The translations under genes and the position numbers were made by a program. The notes beneath the pieces are model-generated. The model saw only the letters and a program-made list of their open reading frames with translations, ran no database searches and was not told where the DNA came from. DNA of 64,000 bases, from contig NZ_WJYO01000003.1 in assembly GCF_010994095.1 (NCBI RefSeq), positions 310,001-374,000 of the forward strand. The letters are read 5' to 3'. This DNA comes from Mumia xiangluensis (GTDB lineage Bacteria; Actinomycetota; Actinomycetes; Propionibacteriales; Nocardioidaceae). Positions 14,808-22,987 of the stretch are shown piece by piece. Positions within the stretch are counted from its first letter, which is position 1; each line of letters begins with the position of its first letter.

Positions 14808-15881
14808 TCAGGCCTCGCTCGACCCTGCCCACAGATTGAGGTCGCCCTCGACGGCGTGCTCGTCGATCCGGCGCAGCTCCTCGTCGTCGAACGTCGTGCT
14901 GCGGAGCGCTCCGAGGCTGTCCTCGAGCTGCGCGACGCTCGACGCGCCGACCAGCGCCGACGTCACCCGCGGCGACCGCAGGACCCAGCTGATCGCCATC
15001 TGGGCCAGCGTCTGGCCACGGTCCTGCGCGATCGCGTGCAGCGCCCGGACGTGCTCGAGATTGCGCTCGACGACGGCGGGATCGAGCGACTTGTCGTCAG
15101 CGGCGCGCGACCCGGCGGGAATCCCGTCCAGGTAGCGGTTCGTCAGCACTCCTTGAGCCAGCGGCGAGAACGCGATGGCGCCCACACCGGACTCCTCGAG
15201 GACGTCGAGAAGCCCGTCCTCGACCCACCGGTTGAGCAGCGAGTACGACGGCTGGTGGATCAGCAGCGGTGTGCCGAGGTCGCGCAAGATCTCGATGGCG
15301 TCACGGGTGCGCTCCGGACCGTACGAGCTGATCCCGACGTAGCGCGCCTTGCCCGAGCGGACTGCGGCGTCGAGCGCGCCCATGGTCTCCTCGAGCGGGG
15401 TGTGCGGGTCGAACCGGTGGCTGTAGAAGATGTCGACGTAGTCCAGACCCATCCGCTGGAGGGAGTCGTCGAGGCTCGCGAGGAGGTACTTGCGCGAGCC
15501 GAGGAAGCCGTACGGGCCCGGCCACATGTCCCAGCCTGCCTTGGTCGAGATCACGAGCTCGTTGCGGTACGGGGCGAAGTCCTCGGCGAGGATCCGGCCG
15601 AAGTTCTTCTCGGCGGCGCCGTACGGGGGTCCGTAGTTGTTCGCGAGGTCGAAGTGCGTGACTCCGAGGTCGAAGGCGCGCCGCAGGATCGCCCGCTGGT
15701 TCGCGAGCGGCGCGTCGTCGCCGAAGTTGTGCCAGAGCCCGAGCGAGATCGCCGGCAGCTGCAGGCCGGACCTCCCGCACCGGCGGAAGGACGCCGAACC
15801 GCCGTCGTCGAGGGCGGCGTACCGGGAGTCCGCCGCCCGGTAGAGGTCGTGGGGATCGAGGATCGTACGGCGCTCGCTCAT
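14808..15881 (-). CDS. Aldo/keto reductase (YghZ/Tas-like)
   Basis: 357-residue (beta/alpha)8 NADPH oxidoreductase. Catalytic tetrad residues can be placed: Asp and Tyr in FDLANNYGPPYGAAEKNFG, Lys in LVISTKAGWDMWPGPYGFLGS, His in YVDIFYSHRFD. The insertion GPPYGAAEKNFGRIL and RKYLLASLDDSLQRMGLDYVDIFYSH resemble L-glyceraldehyde-3-phosphate reductase of the YghZ type, which detoxifies aldehydes. The ATG at 15881 has GGAG five bases upstream; the frame also allows a GTG two codons earlier inside the 4-bp overlap with the HAD gene, so the two are likely co-translated. Confidence 0.92.
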   Translation of the reverse strand: MSERRTILDPHDLYRAADSRYAALDDGGSASFRRCGRSGLQLPAISLGLWHNFGDDAPLANQRAILRRAFDLGVTHFDLANNYGPPYGAAEKNFGRILAEDFAPYRNELVISTKAGWDMWPGPYGFLGSRKYLLASLDDSLQRMGLDYVDIFYSHRFDPHTPLEETMGALDAAVRSGKARYVGISSYGPERTRDAIEILRDLGTPLLIHQPSYSLLNRWVEDGLLDVLEESGVGAIAFSPLAQGVLTNRYLDGIPAGSRAADDKSLDPAVVERNLEHVRALHAIAQDRGQTLAQMAISWVLRSPRVTSALVGASSVAQLEDSLGALRSTTFDDEELRRIDEHAVEGDLNLWAGSSEA

Positions 15882-15883
15882 GG

Positions 15884-16690
15884 TCACTCCGATTCGGTCG
15901 GGGGCGGCGGCACGATGTCGTCGACGAGGTCCGCGACCGAGTCCACGACGCGCGTCGGGCGATAGGGGAAGCGCTCGACCTGGTCACGGGTCGTCGATCC
16001 GGTGAGGACCAGGACCGTCCGCAGGCCCGCTTCCATGCCCGAGACTACGTCGGTGTCCATGCGGTCACCGATCATCACGGTGGTCTCGGAGTGGGCGTCG
16101 ATGCGGTTGAGAGCGTTGCGCATCATCAGCGGGTTGGGCTTGCCCACGAAGTACGGCTCGACGCCGGTCGCGCGCGTGATCAGCGCCGCCACCGAACCGG
16201 TCGCCGGGAGCGGGCCAGCAGGCGACGGACCGGTCGAGTCCGGGTTGGTGGCGATGAACCGTGCACCGTTGACGATCAGCTGGATCGCGGTCGTGATCGC
16301 CTCGAACGAGTACGTGCGGGTCTCGCCGAGCACGACGTAGTCCGGGCGGCTGCGCGTCAGGACGTAGCCGACCTCGTGCAGCGCCGTCGTCATGCCGGCC
16401 TCGCCGACGACGTACGCGCTGCCGCGCGGTCGCTGGTCGGAGAGGAACTGGGCGGTGGCGAGCGCCGAGGTCCAGATGTTCTCCTCGGGGACGTCGAGCC
16501 CCGACTCGGCCAGTCGGGCGCGCAGGTCGCGCGGCGTGTAGATCGAGTTGTTGGTGAGGACCAGGAACTTGCATCCGGACTCGGTGAGTCTCCGGAGGAA
16601 CTCCGCAGCCCCCGGGATCGCGTCCTCCTCGCGGACCAGGACCCCGTCCATGTCGGTGAGCCATGTCATGACGGGCCGCTTCTCGCTCAT
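15884..16690 (-). CDS. HAD-IIA family hydrolase (NagD-like)
   Basis: 268 residues, a NagD-type HAD phosphatase. Motif I is [17 protein letters not shown] with the nucleophile and acid Asp pair, motif II LVLTNNS, motif [16 protein letters not shown] and [17 protein letters not shown]. The type IIA cap lies between motifs II and III. Substrates of NagD relatives are nucleotide or sugar phosphates; the specific one is not visible. ATG at 16690 chosen because the upstream frame runs into the tandem repeat region. Confidence 0.92.
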   Translation of the reverse strand: MSEKRPVMTWLTDMDGVLVREEDAIPGAAEFLRRLTESGCKFLVLTNNSIYTPRDLRARLAESGLDVPEENIWTSALATAQFLSDQRPRGSAYVVGEAGMTTALHEVGYVLTRSRPDYVVLGETRTYSFEAITTAIQLIVNGARFIATNPDSTGPSPAGPLPATGSVAALITRATGVEPYFVGKPNPLMMRNALNRIDAHSETTVMIGDRMDTDVVSGMEAGLRTVLVLTGSTTRDQVERFPYRPTRVVDSVADLVDDIVPPPPTESE

Positions 16691-16720
16691 GTCCGGAAGT
16701 ATCCCGCAGGTGGTCCCGAT

Positions 16721-16880
16721 CCTCCGCCGGCGCGCCTTCCCCGCTGGTAGGCGCGTCATCGCCATCCCCCGCTGGCCGGCGCGCCATCCCCCGCTGGCCG
16801 GCGCGCCATCCCCCGCTGGCCGGCGGACCTTCCCCCGCTGGCCGGCGGACCTTCCCCCGCTGGCCGGCGGACCTTCCCCC
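16721..16880. repeat. Tandem array of 22-bp units in a divergent intergenic region
   Basis: Five 22-bp units start at 16771, 16793, 16815, 16837 and 16859; the first two share GCTGGCCGGCGCGCCATCCC and end in two more C, the last three differ only in the middle (GGACCTT for GCGCCAT). Two degraded units precede them at 16721 and 16743, the latter 28 bp long. The array lies between the divergent HAD and luciferase-like genes, so it sits in the 5' region of both. Unit length is not a multiple of three, and the open frames across it are artefacts. Confidence 0.9.
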
Positions 16881-16910
16881 GCTGGTCGAGGCGCGAAGCG
16901 ATCGAGACCA
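16881..16910. repeat. Dispersed palindromic element, short copy
   Basis: GCTGGTCGAGGCGCGAAGCG followed by ATCGAGACCA: an imperfect palindrome (TGGTCGAG...TCGAGACCA) with arms around a GCGCGAAGCGA centre. It is the end point of the 22-bp array and begins with the same GCTGG. A longer relative occurs at 43702-43772. Elements of this look are common between genes in Nocardioidaceae genomes. Confidence 0.65.
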
Positions 16911-16924
16911 CTAACGTCGTCCGC

Positions 16925-17959
16925 GTGACCACACTCCTCGAGCTCGGCCTCGACACGTTCGGCGACATCACCGCAGACGAGCACGGCGACCCGGTGCCTG
17001 CGCCCGTGGTGCTCCGTCAGGTGGTCGAGCAGGCTGTCCTCGCCGACGAGGTCGGGTGCGCCTTCATCGGACTGGGCGAGCACCACAGGGCCGACTTCTC
17101 GATCACGAGCCCGGACGTCGTCCTCGCGGCGATCGCCAGCAGGACGGAGAGGATCCGGCTCGGGTCAGCGGTCACGGTGCTGAGCTCCGACGACCCGATC
17201 CGCGTGTACGAGCGGTTCGCGACGCTCGACGCGCTCTCCCACGGCCGCTCGGAGGTGATCCTCGGCCGTGGCTCGTTCATCGAGTCGTTCGGGCTGTTCG
17301 GCTACGACCTCGGTGACTACGAGGTGCTCTTCGACGAGAAGCTGGACCTCTTCGCGACGCTCCTCGAGGAGGAGCCCGTGACCTGGTCGGGTTCGATCCG
17401 GCCACCGCTGACCGACCAGCGCGTCTTTCCCCCGACGGAGTCCGGCCGGCTGCGCACCTGGATCGGCGTCGGCGGCACCCCGGCCTCGGTGGACCGCGCG
17501 GTGCGCTATCGGATCCCGATGATGCTCGCGATCATCGGCGGACCGCCGCTCCAGTTCGTGCCGTACGCGGACTACTACCGACGCAGGCTCGCCGAGGACG
17601 GCGTCGCGCCGCTCCCCGTCGGCATGCACTCCCCCGGCTACGTCGCCGACACCGACGAGCAGGCGCGCGAGGAGCTCCACGAGCACTGGATGGCGCAGCG
17701 CACGCAGATCGGCCGAGAGCGTGGCTGGCCGCCGGCCACCCGCAACGACTTCGCCCAGGCGGCCGGGCCGGACGGAGCGCTCTACGTCGGCTCCCCGGAG
17801 ACGGTCGCACGCAAGATCGCCCGCAACGCAGCCGCGCTCGGCGTCAGCCGCTTCGACCTGAAGTACGCCAACGGCGCGATGCGCCACGACCAGCTCCTGC
17901 ACTGCGTCGAGCTGTACGGGTCGCAGGTCGCGCCGCTGGTGCACGACATGATGGCCTGA
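16925..17959 (+). CDS. LLM class flavin-dependent oxidoreductase
   Basis: 344-residue bacterial luciferase-like TIM barrel. Typical elements: [24 protein letters not shown] (the EHH motif of the FMN-binding group), [79 protein letters not shown] and [14 protein letters not shown]. These enzymes use FMNH2 or F420H2 to oxidise or reduce varied substrates; the substrate is not predictable. It starts with GTG 44 bp past the repeat array and overlaps the next gene by one base (TGATG). Confidence 0.92.
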   Translation: MTTLLELGLDTFGDITADEHGDPVPAPVVLRQVVEQAVLADEVGCAFIGLGEHHRADFSITSPDVVLAAIASRTERIRLGSAVTVLSSDDPIRVYERFATLDALSHGRSEVILGRGSFIESFGLFGYDLGDYEVLFDEKLDLFATLLEEEPVTWSGSIRPPLTDQRVFPPTESGRLRTWIGVGGTPASVDRAVRYRIPMMLAIIGGPPLQFVPYADYYRRRLAEDGVAPLPVGMHSPGYVADTDEQAREELHEHWMAQRTQIGRERGWPPATRNDFAQAAGPDGALYVGSPETVARKIARNAAALGVSRFDLKYANGAMRHDQLLHCVELYGSQVAPLVHDMMA

Positions 17960-18450
17960 TGCAGATCCGTACGGCGACCGAGACCGACTGGCCCCGCATC
18001 TGGCCGTTCTTCGACACGATCGTCACGGCGGGTGACTCGTACGCGTTCCCGCTCGACCTCGACGTCGAGACCGCGCGAGGCTGGTGGATGGAGACGCCGC
18101 CGGGCCGGACGACGGTCGCCGTCGACGACGACGGTGTCGTGGTCGGCTCGGCGAAGATGGGGCCGAACCGCCCCGGCCGAGGGGCGCACGTGGCCACCGC
18201 GAGCTTCATGGTCGATCCGTCGGCACGCCGTGGGGGGATCGGCCGAGCACTCGGCGAGGACATGGTCGCCTGGGCGCGCGCGGAGGGCTTCCACGGGATC
18301 CAGTTCAACGCCGTGGTCGAGACCAACACCGCCGCGGTGCGGCTGTGGCGCGAGCTCGGGTTCGACGTCGTCGGGACGGTCCCCGAGGCGTTCGACCACG
18401 CCACCCACGGCCTGGTCGGGCTCCACGTGATGTACCTGCCGCTGGCGTAG
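17959..18450 (+). CDS. GNAT N-acetyltransferase
   Basis: 163 residues with a complete GNAT fold: IRTATETDWPRIWPFFDTIV at the start, VVGSAKMGPNRPGRGAHVATASFMVDPSARRGGIGRAL containing the acetyl-CoA loop RRGGIG at about 94-99, and FNAVVETNTAAVRLWRELGFDVVGTVPEAF, a C-terminal end usual for small-molecule or amino-acid acetyltransferases. The ATG overlaps the stop of the flavin oxidoreductase gene, so the two are translated together. Confidence 0.92.
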   Translation: MQIRTATETDWPRIWPFFDTIVTAGDSYAFPLDLDVETARGWWMETPPGRTTVAVDDDGVVVGSAKMGPNRPGRGAHVATASFMVDPSARRGGIGRALGEDMVAWARAEGFHGIQFNAVVETNTAAVRLWRELGFDVVGTVPEAFDHATHGLVGLHVMYLPLA

Positions 18451-18451
18451 A

Positions 18452-19087
18452 TTGGCGGTCGTGGGGGTCGTCCACCGCAGACTCGGGTTCGCGGCGACGA
18501 GCGGGTCCGTCGCCGTGCTGGGAGGTCTCGCGGCCTTCCAGGTCTTCCGCGGTTCCGGCCGCGACCTCGCGATCCTCACCTGCCTGGCCCTGGTCGCACT
18601 CCTCGGGATCGGCCGTACGACGCCGCGTGTCGCCGTACCGCGCCCGAGCCGCGACGTGGGGGCCGTCGTCCTCCCGGCCGCCGCAGTCGCCGGGCTGCTG
18701 CTCGTCGCCACGCCTCGGTACGCGCCGGTCGCGGTCGTCGTGGTGTCGACCGTGGGCCTGCTCGCACTCCTCGTCGCGTGGGGTCCGGACGACCGGCTCG
18801 ACCGCGCCGTCTCCGAACTCGAGCCCGCGCGTCGTCGCCCGATCGCCCGCGCGGCAACGGCCTGGCTGGGGATCGTCGCCGTGGTCGCGCTGTGGCAGCT
18901 CGTCTCGTACGTGCCGGGGCCGACGTTCAGCGACCTGTTCGATCCGTGGGTCGACGACGTTCCCGGACGGGCCGCGTTCGTCATCGTCTGGCTCGCCGGA
19001 CTGTGCGGGCTGCTCCGCCACGGATGGCGGCCGGCGCCCCGTCGGCTTCGTCAGCAGGCCCCTGCCGCCGCCGAAGGACCGCCATGA
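18452..19087 (+). CDS. Hypothetical multi-pass membrane protein
   Basis: 211 residues, about six hydrophobic helices: FAATSGSVAVLGGLAAFQVF, DLAILTCLALVALLGIG, VGAVVLPAAAVAGLLLVA, APVAVVVVSTVGLLALLVAWG, ATAWLGIVAVVALWQLVSYV and AAFVIVWLAGLCGLL, joined by short arginine-rich loops and ending in an Ala/Pro-rich tail. No family recognised. A TTG at 18452 and a GTG at 18461 are both possible starts. It overlaps the following small membrane protein by 4 bp (ATGA); the pair probably forms one unit, perhaps one complex. Confidence 0.7.
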   Translation: MAVVGVVHRRLGFAATSGSVAVLGGLAAFQVFRGSGRDLAILTCLALVALLGIGRTTPRVAVPRPSRDVGAVVLPAAAVAGLLLVATPRYAPVAVVVVSTVGLLALLVAWGPDDRLDRAVSELEPARRRPIARAATAWLGIVAVVALWQLVSYVPGPTFSDLFDPWVDDVPGRAAFVIVWLAGLCGLLRHGWRPAPRRLRQQAPAAAEGPP

Positions 19088-19293
19088 GCGTCGGGATCGT
19101 CGTCAGCGTGTACGCCGCGATCGTCGCCGCCGCGGTCGCTCTGGCCGTCTACGGGCGTCGCCACCCGGACCGCGTGGCGACGTGGGGCGAGCTGCTCGAC
19201 GTCGCGATGGCAAACCGCGCACTGCGGCTCGCGGTGGTCGGGTACTGGTGGTGGCTGGGCTGGCACTACCTGGTCGGACCGACGATCATCTGA
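19084..19293 (+). CDS. Small membrane protein, DUF6186-like
   Basis: 69 residues: an N-terminal membrane helix (IVVSVYAAIVAAAVALAVYG), a short basic loop (RRHPDRVATWGELLDVAMANRALRL) and a second helix ending WWWLGWHYLVGPTII. Small actinobacterial proteins with a terminal WWWLGWHF-like signature are classed as DUF6186 as far as I recall. Function unknown. Start ATG overlaps the stop of the upstream membrane protein. Confidence 0.7.
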   Translation: MSVGIVVSVYAAIVAAAVALAVYGRRHPDRVATWGELLDVAMANRALRLAVVGYWWWLGWHYLVGPTII

Positions 19294-19301
19294 TCGCGGC
19301 G

Positions 19302-19340
19302 CGACCCGGCCGCAGGAGCAGCGCCCGTGCGGCCAGGTCG
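19302..19340. terminator. Hairpin between convergent genes
   Basis: CGACC-c-GGCCGCA pairs with TGCGGCC-a-GGTCG around a 13-nt loop: 12 base pairs with one C/A mismatch. It fills the 62-bp gap between two converging genes and can stop transcription from either side. No U tract. Confidence 0.55.
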
Positions 19341-19355
19341 CACTGGCACGCCTCG

Positions 19356-20621
19356 TCAGGAGGCGGGCCCGCTCCAGCCGATCGGCAGCTGGGCGATCCG
19401 AATTCGCTGAGGGTGGTCCCCGACCGGGACGGAGGTGATCTTCTGGCCCGTGGCGAAGTCGATCGCCGTCACCTGGTCGGCGGCGCTCTCGGAGATCACG
19501 CACGCGTTGCCGTCCCCGCTGACGGTCGCCCAGTACGGCTTCGCGGCAGGGACGAGCGGCCCTTCCTGGAGCGTCGCCCGATCGACGACGGTGGCGTACT
19601 CGTCCATGGTGCCGGCGATGCAGAGCTTCGTCCCTGACGGGTTCATCGACATCCCGTGGTGGCGGGAGTCGTTGACGAAGGTCGTACGGTCGTCGTCGGT
19701 GGCGGGGTTCTCCGGCAGGGTCTTCATCCGGGTGATCTTGTCGGCAGCCACGTCGTACTCGAAGAAGCCGTTGAAGAACGAGACCTGGAAGTAGAGCGTC
19801 GACTCGTCCGGCGTGAACGCGACCGGGCGAACCGAGTCGGACTTGCCGGTCTGTCCGAAGGCGTCGAGGCGCTGCCGCATGTCGATGATCTTCACCGTGC
19901 CGAACGTGGTGGTGTCGACGACGGTGATCTTCCGATCGCCCTTGAGGGCGTCGAGTGCGGGCGCGTCCAGGTCGTTGTTGACCTCACCGATCGACATGTT
20001 CCACAGGCGCGACCCGTCGGCGGAGAACACGTTCTCGTGCGGTTTGTCACCGGTCTTGAAGGACCCGACCTCCTTCCCGGTGCGGATGTCGAGGACGTGG
20101 ACGGTGTTGCCCGTCGATGCCGACACCGCGACACGGTTGCCGTCCGGCGAGACTGCCATGTGGTCGGCGCGGTAGCCCGAGACCCTGAAACGCCAACGGA
20201 GCTTGCCGGTAGCGGTGTCGATCGAGGCGACGTCGGCGAAGCTGGGCCGCGAGACGACGATGGCCGAGCCGTCGGGCGTCGTGTACATGTCGTCGACGAA
20301 CTGGTCGTGCCCCTCGCCGACGGTCAACCGGATCCCCAGGAAGAACGCCAGACGCACGGGGTTGAGGTAGATCTCGGTGAGTCGCTTGGTCTTGTCGGGC
20401 ACGAGGTTGATGCGCCCGATCTTGGCGAAGTCGCCGGTCGAGCGGATGACGTCGGCCGTCCCGTCCCAGTTGTTGCCGACGAGCATCACCTCCTGCAGCC
20501 CGGGTGGAGGCGTCGCGGCTGCGGCTCCGCCGCTCAGCCCCATCGAGCCAGCGGACAGGGTGATCGCGGCGAAGCCGGCGACCAGGGATGCGCGTCGGCG
20601 CGCGCGGGCGAGTGTTTGCAT
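19356..20621 (-). CDS. Secreted YncE-like beta-propeller protein
   Basis: 421 residues. A basic start (MQTLARARRRASLVAG) and hydrophobic stretch ending GGAAAA form a signal peptide. The mature part is built of about seven propeller repeats of the YVTN/YncE type: DIRTGKEVGSFKTGDKPHENVF, AVSPDGNRVAVSASTGNTVHVLD, VDTTTFGTVKIIDMR, AFTPDESTLYFQVSFFNGFFEYD, DSRHHGMSMNPSGTKLCIAG and CVISESAADQVTAIDFATG. Two cysteines late in the chain could form a disulfide. Such proteins bind surface or extracellular partners; no enzyme motif is visible. Confidence 0.85.
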   Translation of the reverse strand: MQTLARARRRASLVAGFAAITLSAGSMGLSGGAAAATPPPGLQEVMLVGNNWDGTADVIRSTGDFAKIGRINLVPDKTKRLTEIYLNPVRLAFFLGIRLTVGEGHDQFVDDMYTTPDGSAIVVSRPSFADVASIDTATGKLRWRFRVSGYRADHMAVSPDGNRVAVSASTGNTVHVLDIRTGKEVGSFKTGDKPHENVFSADGSRLWNMSIGEVNNDLDAPALDALKGDRKITVVDTTTFGTVKIIDMRQRLDAFGQTGKSDSVRPVAFTPDESTLYFQVSFFNGFFEYDVAADKITRMKTLPENPATDDDRTTFVNDSRHHGMSMNPSGTKLCIAGTMDEYATVVDRATLQEGPLVPAAKPYWATVSGDGNACVISESAADQVTAIDFATGQKITSVPVGDHPQRIRIAQLPIGWSGPAS

Positions 20622-20723
20622 GGCGGACCCTCCAGTGGGATGTCGGAGACAGACGAACCCGATTCCGGAGTCACATGGAGGGTCAAACCGAGTTGCACCA
20701 CCGTAGCGGAGGTGAGACGCAGG

Positions 20724-21347
20724 TCACAAGGCGTTGCCTGGGGTGACCGACGCGCCGTGCGCGAGGACGCCCGCAGCAGCCGCGAAGTACGCCTCGCGGT
20801 CGAATCCGTCCACCAGCGCGTTGTGGACGATGTAGCCCTGGCAGACGCCGACGTAGACGGGGTACTCCGCCGCGGCACGGGCCCGCGCGTCCTGCTCGTC
20901 GACGCCGCGCGACACGTACCAGCGCTCGAGGTGATCGCGGAACAGTCGCCCGATCTCCGCCAGTCCCCCGGCGACGCTCTCCTTCAGCTCCGGGTCGAGC
21001 TGGGCCGTCGACCAGACCTGGAGCACCATCCCCGGCGCCTGGCCGGCGATCTCGGACACGCTACGGAGGAACTGCACGAGAAGGTCGCCGGGCGGCGTGA
21101 CCTCGTCGGCGGACGCGCCGCGCTCCAGCTCGGTGAACCGACCGACGACGACGCTGCGCATCGCCTCACGGACGAGCTCGTTCTTGTTGCGGTAGTAGCC
21201 GTAGATCGCGCCGGCCGACAACCCGGACTCCCTGATGATGTCGGCCATCGACGTGCCCGCGTACCCCTTGGTCGCGAAGCAGCGGAGCGCCGCACGGGCG
21301 ATCTCCTCGCGGCGGGCGGCCTTGTGCTCCTCAGACACCTTCGGCAT
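20724..21347 (-). CDS. TetR/AcrR family transcriptional regulator
   Basis: 207 residues with the N-terminal TetR helix-turn-helix at about 10-57: REEIARAALRCFATKGYAGTSMADIIRESGLSAGAIYGYYRNKNELV. The C-terminal ligand domain is not assignable. The ATG at 21347 is chosen over one 12 codons earlier because the extra codons overlap the operator region. It is divergent from a membrane-protein gene with 97 bp between starts, and two similar palindromes there make autoregulation and control of the neighbour very likely. Confidence 0.93.
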   Translation of the reverse strand: MPKVSEEHKAARREEIARAALRCFATKGYAGTSMADIIRESGLSAGAIYGYYRNKNELVREAMRSVVVGRFTELERGASADEVTPPGDLLVQFLRSVSEIAGQAPGMVLQVWSTAQLDPELKESVAGGLAEIGRLFRDHLERWYVSRGVDEQDARARAAAEYPVYVGVCQGYIVHNALVDGFDREAYFAAAAGVLAHGASVTPGNAL

Positions 21348-21365
21348 GCCGCCCACCGTAAAACG

Positions 21366-21423
21366 AACGAACGTTCTTGACAACGGCGAACAGCGGGTCG
21401 ACTATAAAGAACGATCATTCGTT
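21366..21423 (+). promoter_or_regulatory. Promoter with two TetR-type operators
   Basis: A perfect -35 TTGACA (21377-21382) and an AT-rich -10 around GACTATAAA (21400-21408) drive the plus-strand membrane protein. Two related 14-bp sites flank it: AACGAACGTTCTTG (21366-21379), overlapping the -35, and AACGATCATTCGTT (21410-21423), just after the -10, both of the form AACGA-N4-TC(G/T)TT. The first contains the perfect octamer GAACGTTC. A repressor bound to both would cover the whole promoter. Ribosome site GGGAGGG is at 21435. Confidence 0.7.
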
Positions 21424-21444
21424 TTTCTTCCACCGGGAGGGACC

Positions 21445-22494
21445 ATGTCCACCACCACACGATCCGCGTCCGCCCCGGCGTGGGGTCGAGCCGCCGGCGC
21501 CGCCGCGCTCGCCGCCTTCGTCGTCACCCTCGTCGTCGCCGCGTTCGTGTGGCCGGCGGCGACCACCACGCCCCACGACCTTCCGGTCGTCGTCACCGGC
21601 CCGCCGGCAGCGGTGGACGGCGTCACGGCGACGCTCGAGGAGTCGGCGCCGGGCCGCTTCGACCTCGCCACCGTCGCCGACCGGGAGGCCGCGGTCGAGG
21701 CCGTCGAGCAGCGCGACGCGTACGGCGCGATCGTGCTGGGGGCCGAGCCCGAGGTGCTCACCGCCTCGGCTGCAGGTGGCCCCTCCCACCAGGCGATGCT
21801 CCGACTCGCCGACGAGCTCAGCGCAGCGCTCGCTGCCCGGTCCGGCGCCCCTGCACCGCCGACACCTGCGGTCACCGTGACCGACGTCGCGTCGCTGTCG
21901 ACCGACGACGCCCAGGGGATCGGCATGACCGCGGCCGCGTTCCCGCTGGTCATCGGCGGCATCGCCGGTGGTGTGGTGATCTCGCTGCTCGTCACCGGAC
22001 GGACTCGCCGCCTCGCGGCGCTCGCGCTGTACGCCGTCCTCGCCGGAGCCTCGACGACGGCGGTGGTCCAGGGCTGGTTCGACATCCTCCAGGGCAGTGC
22101 CGTGGAGAACGCCGGCGCGATCGGGCTGGCGTTCCTCGCGACCAGCTCGATGCTGGTCGGCCTGTCGAGCCTCATCGGCCGTGCCGGGATCGGCGTCGGC
22201 GCCCTCCTGACGCTGCTCGTCGCCAACCCGATCGCGTCCGCAGCGCAGCCGCCCGAGTTCCTGCCGGGCGCGTGGGGCGAGATCGGTCAGCTCTTCGTCC
22301 CCGGCGCCGCGCTCACCCTGCTGCGCAGCCTCTCCTACTTCCCGGAGGCCGACCTCGCACGACCGCTGCTCGTGCTCGGCGCATGGGCGGCCGCCGGGAT
22401 CGCGATGGTGCTCATCGGCCGGAAGGGCGACGACCCTGACACGGCCGCTCCCGCCCCTCGCGAGGAGGCCGAGGCGACCTACGCCACCGCATGA
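21445..22494 (+). CDS. YhgE/Pip-like or ABC-2 permease-like membrane protein
   Basis: 349 residues. One membrane helix at about 15-38, a 110-residue extracytoplasmic domain (LPVVVTGPPAAVDGVTATLEE, AYGAIVLGAEPEVLTAS), then about six helices (MTAAAFPLVIGGIAGGVVISLLV, GLAFLATSSMLVGLSSLIG, GIGVGALLTLLVANPIASA, PLLVLGAWAAAGIAMVLIG). This order, helix plus loop domain then C-terminal membrane block, is that of YhgE/Pip and ABC-2-like export proteins, here without an ATPase beside it. Expression is probably induced when the divergent TetR protein binds a ligand. Confidence 0.8.
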   Translation: MSTTTRSASAPAWGRAAGAAALAAFVVTLVVAAFVWPAATTTPHDLPVVVTGPPAAVDGVTATLEESAPGRFDLATVADREAAVEAVEQRDAYGAIVLGAEPEVLTASAAGGPSHQAMLRLADELSAALAARSGAPAPPTPAVTVTDVASLSTDDAQGIGMTAAAFPLVIGGIAGGVVISLLVTGRTRRLAALALYAVLAGASTTAVVQGWFDILQGSAVENAGAIGLAFLATSSMLVGLSSLIGRAGIGVGALLTLLVANPIASAAQPPEFLPGAWGEIGQLFVPGAALTLLRSLSYFPEADLARPLLVLGAWAAAGIAMVLIGRKGDDPDTAAPAPREEAEATYATA

Positions 22495-22509
22495 GCGGCG
22501 CAGGCTCTG

Positions 22510-22869
22510 TCACCCGCGCCGCGCAGCCCGCGCGGCGCGGGTGCACGCGATGATCGCGGCCACGCCGAGCACGAGCGCGACGATCTGGGTGGTCCAGTCG
22601 AAGATCGACTCCCGCGCGTAGAACGGCAGGAAGGCGAGCTCGATCGCGACCAGGACGGCGACGAGGACGACGCCTCCCATCCCCGGCCGCCCGGCCCACC
22701 AGGCGCCGACCGCGAACAAGACGCCGAAGAAGGCGGCAGCGAACGGGAAGTCCATCCAGGCGGCGATCGCGAGCTCGAAGACAGCCCAGGCGGCGGCGAC
22801 CGCCTGAACCGGGATGCGAGAGGCGTCGGTGGTGCGTGCTGTCTTGGAGGTACGTGCTGTGTCGGTCAT
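22510..22869 (-). CDS. Hypothetical membrane protein
   Basis: 119 residues with four hydrophobic helices (IPVQAVAAAWAVFELAIAAW, FPFAAAFFGVLFAVGAWWAG, GVVLVAVLVAIELAFLPF, TTQIVALVLGVAAIIACT) after a short Thr/Ala-rich cytoplasmic start. No family recognised. ATG at 22869 preferred; a frame extension of 26 codons upstream is mostly basic and unlikely. Its last codons are encoded by the arm of a strong hairpin shared with the convergent gene. Confidence 0.75.
   Translation of the reverse strand: MTDTARTSKTARTTDASRIPVQAVAAAWAVFELAIAAWMDFPFAAAFFGVLFAVGAWWAGRPGMGGVVLVAVLVAIELAFLPFYARESIFDWTTQIVALVLGVAAIIACTRAARAARRG
22511..22543. terminator. Terminator hairpin embedded in 3' coding end
   Basis: CACCCGCGCCGCGC pairs perfectly over 14 bp with GCGCGGCGCGGGTG around the loop AGCCC. 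It starts one base inside the stop of the minus-strand membrane-protein gene, so the hairpin encodes the C-terminal TRAARAARRG of that gene, while for the plus-strand gene it lies 17 bp past the stop. It can serve as terminator for the plus-strand gene. Confidence 0.6.
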
Positions 22870-22987
22870 GGCACCAATCTCGCCCCAGGCACCCGTGCGC
22901 CGCGTCGGCCGTACGGCCGATCCTCGTGCGACCGATGTCTGTCGCAAGACAGACGAGGACCGGCTCCGTCTCCTCTAGATTTCGCCT

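Noticed and set aside
16721-16880. CRISPR array
   Set aside because: The 22-bp units are directly adjacent without spacers and no cas gene is present.
16756-16971. Repetitive open frames over the 22-bp tandem array
   Set aside because: The 22-aa periodicity of the translations simply mirrors the DNA repeat, with no start site signals or non-repeat sequence.
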